Source: Salvator merianae
Lineage: Eukaryota; Chordata; Lepidosauria; Squamata; Teiidae
Assembly: GCA_003586115.2 (NCBI GenBank)
Contig: QVOM02000053.1
Span: 3,276,392 to 3,340,391 of the forward strand
Direction of reading: 5' to 3'
Length of the DNA stretch: 64,000 bases
This document shows positions 25,141 to 37,379 of this stretch, one piece after another; position 1 is the first letter of the stretch; each line of letters begins with the position of its first letter. The notes beneath the pieces were generated by a model. The model made no database searches. It was given only the letters and a program-made list of their open reading frames with translations, and was not told the origin of the DNA. The position numbers and the translations under genes are program-made.

Positions 25141-26235
25141 AGACCCTCACTGCTCCCTTCCAAACAACCAACATGCTTCTCTTCTCTTCTCCACGTATCT
25201 TCAGCAACTTGAAAAGAACCACATTTCCGTTTTTATCATGTTTGGCCAGCTCCAGACGCCAGCTGAATAAAGCGCCCACAGGCGATATTTGGAAGAAAAG
25301 CCCTCTGGAACAATCACTAGCATGGGGACTGCACTGTCTTTGCGCTTTGGGGGGCTACACACTTCTAGGTATTTTGCCAGGGCCCTCACTCACCTCAGAC
25401 GAGATGGTTCATAGAACTTGTCTGGTAGAAGATAAGAAAGGAGGGGCCACCAGTGGCAGGACCATGCAGCACACCAGTCTGTTGTTTTTTCTCTACTCCC
25501 CTCAGGCAATGCCTCTTGGAAGCGGTTGGGGAGGAAAGGACCACTCCCGTCAGGCGAGATGCTACTTAGAACCTGTGATGCAGGGAGGGAGGGGCCACCA
25601 CTGGGAGCACAATGGTGCTGCTGAAGCGAAGCCTGTTTTTCTCAACCATTCTTTACATTTTGCCGTGCGGTGAGTCCACGAGTTCACTTATACTCCACTA
25701 ATTATTCTCTGAAAATGATGATTGAAGGTAGTTCGGCCTCCCTGCTTAACGAAGAATTAAATCAAAATTATCTAACTATGGCGCAGAATTAGATAAATAG
25801 TCGCTTGTACCGCCTTTCATCAACGCAACAGTTAGTGGTGATCCATTGTTCTTTGTGCTGGTGCCAACCAAGAGGTTCACATCAGGTGAAGATAAAACAG
25901 TGGAGACCTTGAAAGGGCCAAATGAGGAAAAACAAGGAAGTAAAACGTCAATCATATCAAGAAAACATAAGTGATCAGAGATAAGTGGCTTAAGATCCAA
26001 AGACGAAGGATATCATGGAAGCAAAAAACAAATATTAGAAGGAAGGTGAGATTTTTAAAAGCATAGAGCAGGCATAAAAATCCATAAAACAGAGGCAGTG
26101 GGGGCTGAGGGGGATGAGTTATTGGTACTGAGTCCATTCATACACCTCGCCTTTTTGCTGCTGGGGAGAGTTAACAGCGATACTGGACTGCATGTGTCTT
26201 CCCATATGTATCGACCGGTTTCTGCCATATACTTA
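25141..26235. other. Intergenic DNA
   Basis: No gene recognised. A 179-codon plus-strand frame near 25134-25673 overlaps the SINE end and has no family resemblance. Confidence 0.5.
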
Positions 26236-26372
26236 GGGCCCGTTCACACTTTAAGCTAGTGAGCGCTAGGGATGCGCACTAGCTAAGTGCCTTCGCACTT
26301 TGCAGAGACTTCAGCTGCTCCCGATCACAGCTAGCTAGGGCACCGCAGTGCAGACGGTGAAATAGCTAAAGG
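26236..26372 (+). repeat. Family X repeat, partial (left terminus)
   Basis: It starts GGGCCCGTTCACACTT then AAGCTAGTGAGCG, matching the terminus at 28794 (GGGCCTGTTTACACCTGAAG). The remainder is diverged or truncated. Confidence 0.45.
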
Positions 26373-26539
26373 GCTCACAGAGGAAAGGATCATAATCTAT
26401 TACCCGAGCATGGAGGGCATGGAATATTAGGCTTAATTTACAAGGCAGAGTTGAATATATATATTTATTGGGGGGAGGGGGAGTCTTATCCAACAGCAAA
26501 AAGCAATACTTGCAGAAATGGTAGCCTCTCCCACCTTGA

Positions 26540-26885
26540 TAGGGATGTGTGTGAACAAAATTTTCATTTTCATTTGACTATCAAAGTGAAAATCTGTATT
26601 TTTGCTTCATCAGCCAATTGCAATGTGGAAAAACGAATTGTTTGCATTCGTTTCTGTGGCTTTTGCAATGTTTTACCTATTGAAAATGCCCTTTTCATGG
26701 GTTAAACACAGTGAAACCGCAAGTATTCAAACAAATATTCCATTTCTGCTAAAGGAGAGGCTGCTTCCTTGCAACTGAATGCTGAGAATGCAAAAAAGGG
26801 TCATTTTTCCATTTGATGCGAATATTTGCAAATGTGGACTCTTTGATCGAATGTTCAAATGTGAATCGCATTTTGCACATCTCTA
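26540..26885 (+). mobile_element. hAT-like MITE, AT-rich (346 bp)
   Basis: It begins TAGGGATGTG and ends GCACATCTCTA, an inverted pair. The body (AAAATCTGTATTTTTGCTTC, then CTTTTCATGGGTTAAA, then GATCGAATGTTC) matches 45399-45769 in the same orientation. The flanking 8 bp agree at 5 of 8 positions (CACCTTGA and CACACTGG). Confidence 0.65.
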
Positions 26886-27354
26886 CACACTGGGTCTGGA
26901 CAACCATGTGGTGGAGAGGTTTTAGTTTTATTTTGGGTTTTAGGTGTTTGGTTTTTTTTCCTTTTCCACTTTGCGTTCAGTGATGTGAGTGAGGGCAAGT
27001 GGAGCCTGTGCTAAAAGGGAGGCCAATTGGAGGGACAGCCTACCCCAGCAGAACTCCATGTACCCACGCATTCTGCCAAGGCAGTGGCATTGAGTGATTC
27101 TCAGCCCTGACGTGCCTTTGCTCTGCAGAAAAATGCCGAGGAGAGCAGCTGCCTGCCTGGCACATGCCCTGCCGTCCTGCAGACCCTGATCTGCCAGCGT
27201 CAGTCAGTTACTGGAGGAAGATTAGAGACGAGCTCCATTCAAAGGGGGAAAGGGGTCACTGGGGTAAATGCATCCCTTCTGTGAAAATAAAAATAGCACT
27301 CTCCTCTGAGGGCTACCTCGCTCTTTCCCCCTGTGCCCAATGTGTACTGTCTTA

Positions 27355-27471
27355 GGCTGCATCCAGACATCATTTATTTATTTCGCTATATTTGGATAGT
27401 CTGGAATAAAGCATGGATATTCTGGAATATTCAAATATAGCGGAATAAGTAAGCAACGTCCGGTTGCAACG
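27355..27471 (+). mobile_element. Palindromic MITE (diverged copy)
   Basis: It starts GGCTGCATCCAGACATCA and contains TATTTGGATAGTCTGGAATA with its inverted partner TATTCTGGAATATTCAAATA. It is the same family as 31142-31254; the right end is more mutated. Confidence 0.6.
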
Positions 27472-28793
27472 TTGCATTCACAGCACACCTTCCATCCAAG
27501 GTGCTCCAAGCAGCATGGTTCTTTTGCCGCTGACATTTCTATCCTCACTTCAACCCGTCGTGGTAACGTAAGCCACGTCTGCATCCGAATTCCGGAGGCA
27601 CAGATGCATCAACAGCAGAAATTCTTGCTCCCACACCAGGGACAGGGTGTGCAATCTTCACATGTCGTGCTCCTCACATCCTCGCCGTCTTCAGGTCTGG
27701 AGACCTTTGAAACTTCGAAAGCCCCGAGCTTAGAAGAGAGGCAGCCCCATTGTCCCGGAGGCGGGCCATTTATGCGTCGATGCCTGCCAGGTGAGTCGAT
27801 CCTGCTGCCACCGTGTAACTAAATGGTAGCAGGAAGAGTGCGGCCCTCAGCACTCTTGTCAGCATGCAGTACATCTGTGGGCCCTGGATTGGGTTCACAA
27901 GTAAGTCAGATTAAATAGGTCTGCCAGCATACTAGGGGTGGTGGCGGCACATTTCCATGTTCCTGACTACCGGACGAGCAAAGTGCACCACCAAAATGGA
28001 TACTCCGGGGGCTCCAAGACTAGGAACTTTTCTTCCTAGCTCTTCGCAGCCCTCAGCCCTGAAGCTCATGCAAACTTCAGGGCTGGTGTCATGCAGACGG
28101 TGCAGTTGCAGACACACCTTGCCACGGTCCAAACCGTGGTTGGTTCAGACCTACTGGTTCAGATCATGGCCTTTGGGTGCAAAATGACCCATGGTTCCAG
28201 TCAGGCGAATTTCATGGGAATATTTAAATTTGTCTCCAGTTCTTTTCATGTCAGATGAGCTTCATTTCACTAGACTTCCACAGGAGTTTTTCAGCTGCTC
28301 TTTCTAAAAGCCTACGTCAAAGTCCCGCTTCTTAAGAAACAGAGGGGTTGTTTCTTTCCTTCTGTGCAGGCCATTATTTGTTTCTGCACTGGCGTAATAT
28401 AAAACTAAACAGAACATGGACTGGAAGAGACCTTGAAACTCCCTCCGGTCTACAGCAAGGCCACCCACCCTTCAGCTGCCCTGCCCCAACACCACAGATG
28501 GGTTTGAAGAATGCAGAATGCATTTGCTTAGAGGAGTCGGAACAAAGTTCCCTCCCAGCACCCTCGCTGGGAACTCCCGTACTGGATTAAAGAACCATCT
28601 GTGGGGATTTAATGCAGGAAAGAAGATGCCAGGCTGCTAGTCAAAGCGGTTACACATGGGGCTTTGTCTGAGCTGGGGGTGGGGAAGGCTAAGAGGGGGG
28701 CCCCTTTTAAGCAGACATCCCCAGATATTTGGAAGCCCAACTCCAGAAAATTCAGATGGTGCTTCCCATGAAAAAATGACTTTCTCCCCTTTA
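27472..28793. other. Intergenic DNA
   Basis: No gene recognised. It is moderately GC-rich in places with incidental short frames. Confidence 0.5.
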
Positions 28794-29110
28794 AGGGCCT
28801 GTTTACACCTGAAGCTAGTGAGTGTCAGGGACAAAATCCTGCTCTACAGGTCTACCGCTGGACTGCTCCTGGTACAGTGCATTCGCACCCGCTCCCAGGT
28901 GTGAACGCACAGCTGTGCGGCACAGTGTGGTGAGGGTGCAACTGTGCGATCATGTGGTGCGGCGTGGCTGCATAATCATGATCTCGCAGCATTGCCAGTC
29001 ACCATGGCCACGACTGGAAACTTCCTGGCCGCTGTCATGGCACGGAACGCAAGTGGGACACCAGCATTCACTGATTCTGGATGTGCTGCTAAAGTATCCC
29101 TGGCCTGCAG
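28794..29110 (+). repeat. Family X repeat
   Basis: Left terminus GGGCCTGTTTACACCTGAAG, then CTAGTGAGTGTCAGGGA, GGACTGCTCCTGG and AGGTGTGAACGCACAGCTGT. These blocks are shared with 14338-14590 (minus) and 26236, and in part with 30751. Confidence 0.55.
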
Positions 29111-29191
29111 TTTTGGAGGATGGAGACCTTTCACCCCCTGGCCTCCGAAGTTAGACCGTGACAGGCCGCTGTCTTGCAGATGGCTGCTGAC

Positions 29192-29529
29192 TAGAGATGG
29201 GCACAAACTCTAAAATCATGGTCCGGTTCGGTTCAGTTCAAATAAAACCAACCACAGGATGTTTGGTTCGAGTCCAAACCTGTTTGTTTTCAAACAGCTT
29301 TAAAAATAAATAGGGGAAAGCCCTTCTTTCGAATGGCAATTGCCGGCGAACATGGACCAGTCTGAACTCAACGGGATGGTTCCACCCATTCGAACAAACC
29401 CTCCTTTGTTTGGTTTGGTTCAGCCAAGCTCTCTCGCACAGGGGGCAGGTTGACTTTGATTCAAAGTGCGTCAGGCCACATGGTTCGACCTGAACCAGAT
29501 TGAATCCGGATTGGTTTGGCACACCTCTA
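29192..29529 (+). mobile_element. hAT-like MITE with target-site duplication (338 bp)
   Basis: The ends are TAGAGATGGGCAC and GGCACACCTCTA (inverted). It is flanked by CTGCTGAC and CTGCTGAA, matching at 7 of 8, an 8 bp duplication typical of hAT transposons. The interior is rich in GGTTCG/GGTTTGG words. No transposase. Confidence 0.7.
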
Positions 29530-30750
29530 CTGCTGAAGCGCTCCTTGGAGCATTCTCCCATTCCCGGCAGAAATCCCTTGTGTCTCCGCATCGTGTGCCC
29601 ACGTGAGCAGTGCAGAAATAGCAAAATTCTTTTAACAGTGGAATGACAAGAATCCCTGACCCTTCTCGATGACTGTATCCTCTCGCCTAGAAACCTGGCA
29701 AGTATAGCGGGAGGGGAGGGGCTAAGGTCTAAGAATACAGTCCAAAATACACTTACTTGGCAGCAATTCTACTGAATTTTATGGTGGGTTTACAAGAGTG
29801 TACGGTTAACGGGCTATTGGCTACAGAGGCAGAAAGCTGGCAATCGTGTTATCAGATATTGCCTCCCTGATAACCAGAGCTTTGTTTTGATCAAACACAC
29901 ACATAGACATGGCTTCCTTTTCTTTAGAAAAAATAAAAATTAAGGAAAAGCTAAGCAGCAACTCTGGGGAGGGCGCAACGTCTTCCTCCCTCATCCCCCA
30001 CAACGACAGCCAACCAAATATAATCTTCTCGACCAAGCTGTGTTGGAAAATCTGCTCCGAGAAACTCCAGCACATACGTTTCTGGATCTAGTTCAAGTTG
30101 AGTGTCTGCCAGAGCATCCTGGTGCCTCGGGAACAGACCCTGAGCTAAAGCTGACCCCATCCGCCGGAGCGCTGCCAACATCGCCTGTCCTGTCCCCATG
30201 TATCTTTTATTGAGTGCAAAAGAGGTGATTGGCCTACCAGTTGGCACGATCCGGAACACAAAGGGGCATCCCTTCCTTTAGCATGCAAGTGGGCCAGGCA
30301 GCTGCCAGCCTGTTCTGACCTAGGAAGAATGTAAAATGTCCCACAGGAATAGGGAGTAATAAATTATGTAGCTGGATCCTGCGTTTGAGAGATAAATCTG
30401 GAATCCTCAAAATTTATTCCTTGTGCTATTTTTGCCAAGCACTCTAACAACTTCCTTTCAGGGCTTGTAAGCACATGGGTTTCGAGGCATTGAGTTAAAA
30501 AAAAAAAAAAAGGAAGAAAAGCTTATTACAGTCAACAGGCCCAACTAAAAGGGAACAATAAATAGAGAATAAAAGATACAGGAGCAATAAAGTAAAACTG
30601 GGAGTAAAAAATATGACACTAAAATCACTGAGCCTGTTGAAAACCAAGAAGCAGACTGAGTGATACCAGGGTTGTCAGCCCAAATGTCATGGGCCTCAGT
30701 CAAAATGCAACACAATGCATCTTTACAGTGGAAACGTACATGAGTTACAG
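29530..30750. other. Intergenic DNA
   Basis: No gene recognised. Several short frames on both strands appear incidental, and a poly-A run lies at about 30498. Confidence 0.5.
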
Positions 30751-31025
30751 GGTCTGTTCGCACTTACCCATTCGTGAGCAAGCGGATGCTCACCAGGCAT
30801 GCATTCGCACAGCCCCACTGCTGCGGTGTTTGGGAGTTCACACAGCCGCTCCCGAATACTACTCGCTTTGGACAACAAAATCGTTGTCTACAGCTTGGCC
30901 AGAATCAGCTAGATTGGTCCTGGTCAGCAGCATTTGCACCTTCTTCCGGGTGTGAATGTTGCAAGTTGGCGGTGTGGCACGGCGCCCAACTGCAGTTGTG
31001 CAGTCGGGCGCCGTGTTCCCCCATT
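30751..31025 (+). repeat. Family X repeat (diverged)
   Basis: Left terminus GGGTCTGTTCGCACTTACCC, then GTGAGC. A later GGGTGTGAATGTTGCAAGTT block and CAGTTGTGCAGTCGGG align with 14338-14590 and 28794-29110. Confidence 0.5.
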
Positions 31026-31141
31026 GAATTAAAACAGTTTTCAACAAAAGCATTTGAGCCTGGAATGTTTGAAATATAAGATACTAACATTAAGCCTTCA
31101 TTTTTCCGTCCACATATTCCTTACTTTCTATAGTAAAGTAA

Positions 31142-31254
31142 GGCTGCATCCAGATATCACTTATCCCACTGTATTTGGATATTCCAGAATAAAGCCTGAA
31201 TATTCTGGAATATCCAAAGACAGCGGAACAAATAAGTGATGTCTGGATGCAGCC
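31142..31254 (+). mobile_element. Near-perfect palindromic MITE (113 bp), TAA-flanked
   Basis: The left arm GGCTGCATCCAGATATCACT... and right arm ...AGTGATGTCTGGATGCAGCC pair for about 50 bp each around a loop of about 10 bp at 31191-31200. TAA lies on both sides, consistent with a PIF/Harbinger-type 3 bp target duplication. There is no coding capacity. Confidence 0.7.
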
Positions 31255-32650
31255 TAAGTTACCCAGTTTTTATTGACACTTTTACTGTGCTGGTCCTCAA
31301 ATATGGGCAGTCTCATATATTATGGGCATCCTAGTTAACCCCCCCTTGCTCCGTTCATGTTAAGACAAAAGTTTACACCTGCCATGTTAAGTAAGTGGCT
31401 AATTGCACCTTCCTTATTGCACATTGCACCCTTGCCTGCACTGAGGAACAGATTTAGCAAAGCCAAATCATGTTTTGGTTATTGTAATATTCAGTTCCAA
31501 AAAACAAATTCCCAACTTGGATTACCTTTCCATGTAATCACTATGCATGGATCACTGGAGTTCTAGTGGCAAAGGCTTCATACTATGATTTTCAGTGTTT
31601 TCAAAACCCTGTTGAAGTTCAGCCATCACCTGTCCCTTGGGAGTCTATAAGCAACGAAATGCACCCTGAGGTTTATCGAGAGGCCAGCAATCACCTTCGG
31701 TACTAAAGGTGCAGCCAGTGAGGTGATGTTTACTGCGGCAAGAGCTTCTGATTGCCATACCACTGGGAAGCCCTTAGAAGAAATCCGTAGGGAACCAACT
31801 AAGACGAAACTACAATTCTGAAACTCAAACAAAAGGAAAAAAAAAAAAGACATCTAAAACAGAGTTTATGGGCTTTTTTTCTTCTTTGTGAGCTTGTTTG
31901 GCTGTTTGTAGCAAACAGTGAAATTGAGCTTTTCAAAGCCGTAAAAAGAAGGCACGCCCGCCTCATCAAAGGATGGAAAGTATGCGCTGGTACTTAACGG
32001 AAGAAAGACACCGTTCATTCTGAGGGAACTTTTAAGATCTGTGTCCACATAGATGCCACCATTTGAAGCCTTCAAGTCTGGAGCAGTGATCTCGGGAGCA
32101 TCAAAACACAGTCGTGAGGGGGGAAAAACACCTTCAACGATTTTACCGTGGTTTTTCTCCCTTCTCGACCATCAGTGGGCATATGAGAACATTCTCTGAA
32201 TCCAGATAAGACTTTTGAAGGTCTGACTGTTCACTTAAAGCAGCCAGTATCTCTTTGGTAAGAAACAGCAACCCTGAAGTCCTCTGAGGATGAGGTCTGT
32301 TTGTGAGAAACGGCTGGCATTAGCCTGCCTCCTAATCCCAGCAGGAATATTGTGAGAACAGGCAGCTTCTCTCCTGGGGCTGCCAAGGGGGAAGAGGGGG
32401 GAACGCAGTGCTATAAATGGACAGAAGGGAAAAAAAACAAAACGTAGTAGTAGAAGTGTGAGTCTTCTCCCCCTCGACACCAGTTTGTTAACAACTGTGG
32501 TGGTGGCCAGAAAGAAAGCAAAAATGCTTAGAGCTGGCAGAAAGAGAAAGCCCCGTTCCAAATCGTTCCAAAAATGCACTTCTCTTCTGTGTTCGGAACA
32601 GCACCAACAGTTTCTAAATCAGAACATTCCAAATGGCTGCATTTCCCCCG
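31255..32650. other. Intergenic DNA
   Basis: No gene recognised. Short minus-strand frames near 31.6-32.1 and 32.2-32.6 kb show no family resemblance. Confidence 0.5.
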
Positions 32651-32962
32651 GTTTCCTTTCCTTTCCTTTCCTTTCCTTTCCTTTCCTTTCCTTTCCTTTC
32701 CTTTCCTTTCCTTTCCCTTCCCTTCCCTTCCCTTCCCTTTCCTTTCCTTTCCTTTCCTTTCCTTTCCTTTCCTTTCCTTTCCTTTCCTTTCCTTTCCTTT
32801 CCTTTCCTTTCCTTTCCTTTCCTTTCCTTTCCCTTCCCTTCCCTTCCCTTCCCTTCCCTTCCCTTCCCTTCCCTTCCCCATTCTCTCTTTCTCTCCTTCC
32901 TTCCTTCCTTCCTTCCTTCCTTCCTTCCTTCCTTCCTTCCTTCCTTCCTTCCTTCCTTCCCT
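32651..32962. repeat. Long polypyrimidine microsatellite
   Basis: Pure C/T on the plus strand for about 300 bp: alternating (TTTCC)n and (TTCCC)n blocks to about 32879, then (CTTC)n at about 32896-32962. It opens all six frames and produces repetitive pseudo-proteins that are not genes. Confidence 0.95.
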
Positions 32963-33369
32963 CCCTCTCTCCCTTGATTCACTCACTGACCAGGGGAACA
33001 TTTTTAAAGTCACAATTGCCCAGTTCTTTCCTGGGCTAAATGGTAAGCACTACTCACCATGACCTAATGCTCAACCCATCTGGGGAGCTGTAGGACAGTT
33101 TTTCTAGGGAAAATGGGTCCAGGATTGTCTCCTGTGAACAGAACAGGATTGTCCATCTGTGGATAGAAGGTTCTGAGGTTTTCAGGGTCTATTTTTCCCC
33201 AACCCCCCAGCCTCAGAACAAAACAAAAACTGTTTCAGGCAAACCTCACTGTATTCAGGGCAGCTATTTCCAAAGGACAGTGAACATATTATGCCAGCTG
33301 GCTCGAAGTAGTGGAGACCATGTTCTACAGAGAGTGGTGGAGACCATGTGGTACCCGCCCAGGGTCTGC

Positions 33370-33455
33370 CGTAGTCTGCACTAGTATGTGGAAGGCAGGT
33401 CCCTATGCTGGGATATAATCCAGAATAAGGCCCAGTGCAGAAAGGGCCTAAGTAT
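33370..33455 (+). repeat. MITE family Y, right half
   Basis: GGCAGGTCCCTAT, GGATATAATCCAGAATAAGG and GTGCAGAAAGGGCC match the right half of the element at 48998-49128. The left half is not clear. Confidence 0.5.
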
Positions 33456-35665
33456 CAAGGAAGCTTCCTGCATAAGGGCATCAGAGCCTCTGCTGGTCAA
33501 ATATCTCCTCCAAGTTCAGTTCCCCCAGTGAATAAACTCTCTGTTTTCAAGATCCTGCAGGTTTATGAAACTTTTTTTTTTAATAGTCTGACACTTTTAT
33601 AATAACACATCCCAGAAATTTTAAATCTACTCGCGGTCTACCCTATGTTTTCTTGTCCCCAAACGCTCATCATTACACAACACCAGTGTTTGTAGCAGAA
33701 GGTTCCCAGGTACCTTTATTGGCCGTGCAATTATTTGAAATAGAATCTTGTTAAGCCATGGGCACCCATTTGCTGGCCTGCAGGCGCTGTAATAAGCTCT
33801 GACTTCAGGGGGTCTGGTGCTTGTATAAAAGCAGACATTGAACAGATGCACTAAAAATGAGGCAGAAAGAACTTTCACATGTCTCATTCATTGGCATCTG
33901 TAGGCAGGGATGAAGTGAACTCTGTCTACAATCTTGGAGAGCAGGTTCATAGTCAGAGGAAAGAGAAGTGCTGTCCAAACTATGGTCCTTGAGATATTGT
34001 TGAACTCACATGAGGCCCAGGGACCCCTAGAGAATCTGGCTACTGGTGGGAATGATGGAAGCCATAGTTCAACAATATCTGCACTGTCAAAGTTTTCCTC
34101 CCCCCCGCCAAGTCTGGGGGAGTAACCATGGATAGAACTTTTTCATTGGTGGCTCCTGAGTTATGGAATTCTTCCCCAGGGATGCCCACCTGGGACCAGA
34201 TTTAGACACCAACTGTAAACCTCTTTTCCCAGGCACATAATGGGGTAGTTTAATATCTTGACTGTCCTATCTCTTGATGGTGTTGTGCTCCAATTTATTT
34301 AAGGATTTAAGGCTTTTTCCGCCCTTAAAAATTAAAGTTCACTCTTTTTTTTTTTTTAAATGACATGTACATTTCAGCATGATTTTGGCCTGTGTATACA
34401 TTTTTGTAAACAATTTTCCCAACTTCATGAATTTTTGTATTTTAGTGGGATGAATACTTGTAGGTCTTTCTGCAAACAAATTTCTGATAAAGAAATACAA
34501 AATTCAGTGCACTGCAAATTGCTAAGGAAACTTGGAAGTCAGTTTGTATCTGCATTTAAAGCTGAGCGAATTTTGTAAATTTGCAGTTCTAATCAAGGTA
34601 AACAAAATTCTACATTATCATAGGGTGCATTTGCACTTACTTTAGGTAGTCCAGTCTGTCCTATACTGGTTTAAGCAATCCATTTCAGGTTGGGTCAGAT
34701 ACCTCTTGGCATGGAACAAAGCCATCCGCATTGGGACAACTTGTTCTGCTCCAGACCCCACTCTGACTCCAAAGCTTGCGCCAGCTTTGGAATCAGCATA
34801 GGGGGCCTCCAAATGCTCAGAAGGCCAGGAACAAACATTCTTGGGCTTTGTAGCTCCCAGGGGACCCATTTTGGCAGCTCACCTTGTTGTACCACCAAAA
34901 TGTGTCCCCCATGGTCCAATATATCACCCCCTGTCCAGTCTACGTTTTGTCCTGTGCAGGTGCACCATAACAGGGCCTCCCTTAAACTGCACCAAAAGTG
35001 GAACGGAGGTCTGTAGACCTGACAATGGTCCATTCCACTGGCACATGTGGAAACAGCCACCGATTATGCTGTAGGCTAAGAAGGCAATATTTTTAACCCT
35101 TCAGACTTACTTTTGATATTTAAACCCTGAAAAGGGAGCTTTTAAAACTTTGCCAAAGCCCTAAATTTTGAAAAAATATGTTCTACATGCAACAATCAAA
35201 CCCCAAGGAAATCACTTTTTTAGTTATTTCTACGTTTTGACCATTTTCTCCATTTTTGGAAGTACTGACTCCTCTTTTTTATTTTCTTAGCATTTTGGGA
35301 GGAGTGTGCCCTTTTCTACGTAACCTTAGGACTTTCTTACCCTTAAGCTAAGTCTACTTGTTTTACAACAAAACCTAAGGACGCTGGAGACTGTATTTCA
35401 GGAACACCTTACAAGTCCCAAATTGAGCACGACTGATCAAAGGAACTAACGATACTAGCAGAAACCAAAGCACTTCTGATGACAAGAAAATTTACAGGAA
35501 ATAACAATAAAAGAAAGAACTTCTTTCTCTTTTTATGGGTTCATGTTACTCTAGTAACTGGAGAAGGTTGCTATCACAATAGTTCATTTCCATAGTTATT
35601 GGTGCCTTGAAACAAGGCAAATACTAAAATTAGCATTGCGACTAAATAAGGAAGGACGAAAGGTC
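33456..35665. other. Intergenic DNA
   Basis: No gene recognised. Part of 34.62-35.06 kb resembles the repeat at 12.2 kb. Otherwise plain AT-rich DNA. Confidence 0.5.
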
Positions 35666-35870
35666 GATTTCACACTGGCCGGTATACCAGACCAACACGC
35701 ATGCTGGGAACCTCCCTCCCACGTGTTGGTGTGGTCTAAGGGCCCCCCCACTTCCTTAGACCCCACTCCTTAGACCAGCCCTAGGACAGGGCCTCCTTTA
35801 GGCTGCACCACTGTGTGGAAAAGAGGGTCCTAGTATGGTTGCTGGTCCAGTACACAGCCAGTGTGGAATC
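35666..35870. mobile_element. MITE with about 14 bp terminal inverted repeats
   Basis: The left end GATTTCACACTGGC and right end GCCAGTGTGGAATC are inverted with one mismatch, and looser inverted similarity extends to about 45 bp. The element is 205 bp and noncoding. Confidence 0.55.
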
Positions 35871-37379
35871 CCCCAAAGACTCCCAGTTCAGATTATCATG
35901 GATTCAGCCAGTGACATCGGTTTCATCGTGCCGTAACTGTTGGCAGTCAATGAACTTTAGAAAAAGAACTTCACCCATTAACAAACTGTTAAGACCGCTC
36001 CATAAATGCAGCCTTTTATTTCAAATAAACACACCCTCAATGTTCAACAAGGCATCTAGTCAAAACATCAGGATGGTTACACCCCCCCTTTGGTTTGTGC
36101 CGACAGTCGCCTATTGCTTAGTTTGAGGCAGAAGGGTGGACAAACAGGGAATACCCAACCCAAGCATCCAAAAAGAAATATCTGTTAATTATGGTGCACA
36201 GCTTAATAGATGTCTTCGCTTCCTTGATTTAAAGATCGTTTCCTGTAATTTAACATCAGCGTTTTTATGAATGAAATGCATAAATATGTACCTTTCCTTC
36301 TTGGTGTTTCCTGCTCTTAGGCAGGGCAGTTTGCATTTTAACCACATGCAGCTATTTGGAAGCATCAATAAGATTCCATTCTATCTTCTCACCCAGGAGT
36401 AACTGACAAATCTAGAAAACTATTTATGCAGTATTCAAATAAAATATCCATGCAAGTAGGACACCAGAGACCAGCTGGTTGGGGACCTGTTACCTACAGA
36501 GCTCAATCCAGAGTTTGCTGGTATCCTGCTGGCATTCTAAGACCTCACCGAGTTGGTCACAATTCGCTGGTCCCCAACAAGAAGAAATCATGCCTGAAGG
36601 TTACTATGGGGCAATCATCACTGCTTGGATTCTGCCTTTGCAAGGGTTGATCATGCTGGAAGAGACACAGCACAGACCCTTTGAACTGATAAAGCAAAAG
36701 GAATTGTGAAAAGCAGAATTTCTACATCTAGAGTGTTAAAATCCGATTGTTGCAAAAAAAAAAAAAAAAAGGGAAAAAAGAAGAGAAAGGTTAAGGTTTG
36801 AGTCACGAGCTTAAAACAGTGTAAGGCATGTGGAAATGGACTGCGGAATGTAGACCAAAGGCCTTCTTTGCACGTGGGGCAATGGGCATGCTGCGGTGGA
36901 CACCTGGACTTCTAGAAGCTTCCTTCAGTCCCTTTTCCAGTTTAGTGATAAGTAAACTGAGGGGCAGGGGCCTCTAAGCTGCACTAGCAAATAGAATTGT
37001 ATTCGCTGATTTTTTTTTTAAAGAGTGCAGCAAGACTGTATGAGCTCAAACAAAACGAGCTGACACTTCTTAAGACCTGGTGGGAATTAACCATTGCTTC
37101 CACAAGATTTGAAGCAGCAAACTATACAAAACCTTACGACACCGCAAGAACAATAATAACAGAAAGAAAATAACTAAGATGAAATAAACCACAAGGTGCA
37201 AAGGCTGGACATCAATAACACAGCCAAACAAAATCAACCCATCCAGACAGGATGGGAATATGGAGAAGCCATGGCATGTCTGTAGAAACAGAAATCTGCC
37301 TGCCACATTGGATGTGCCTCGTTGCAACCTGTGGGTCTGAAAGCTGGACAGTGACGAACGTTGATGGGGATTTTATCAG
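35871..37379. other. Intergenic DNA
   Basis: No gene recognised. A poly-A tract lies at about 36756. Confidence 0.5.

Noticed and set aside
32528..33062. Long open frames on both strands encoding GREGKGRE-, PFLSF- and PSFLP-type repeats
   Set aside because: They are translations of the C/T microsatellite in all frames; no domain and no gene structure.
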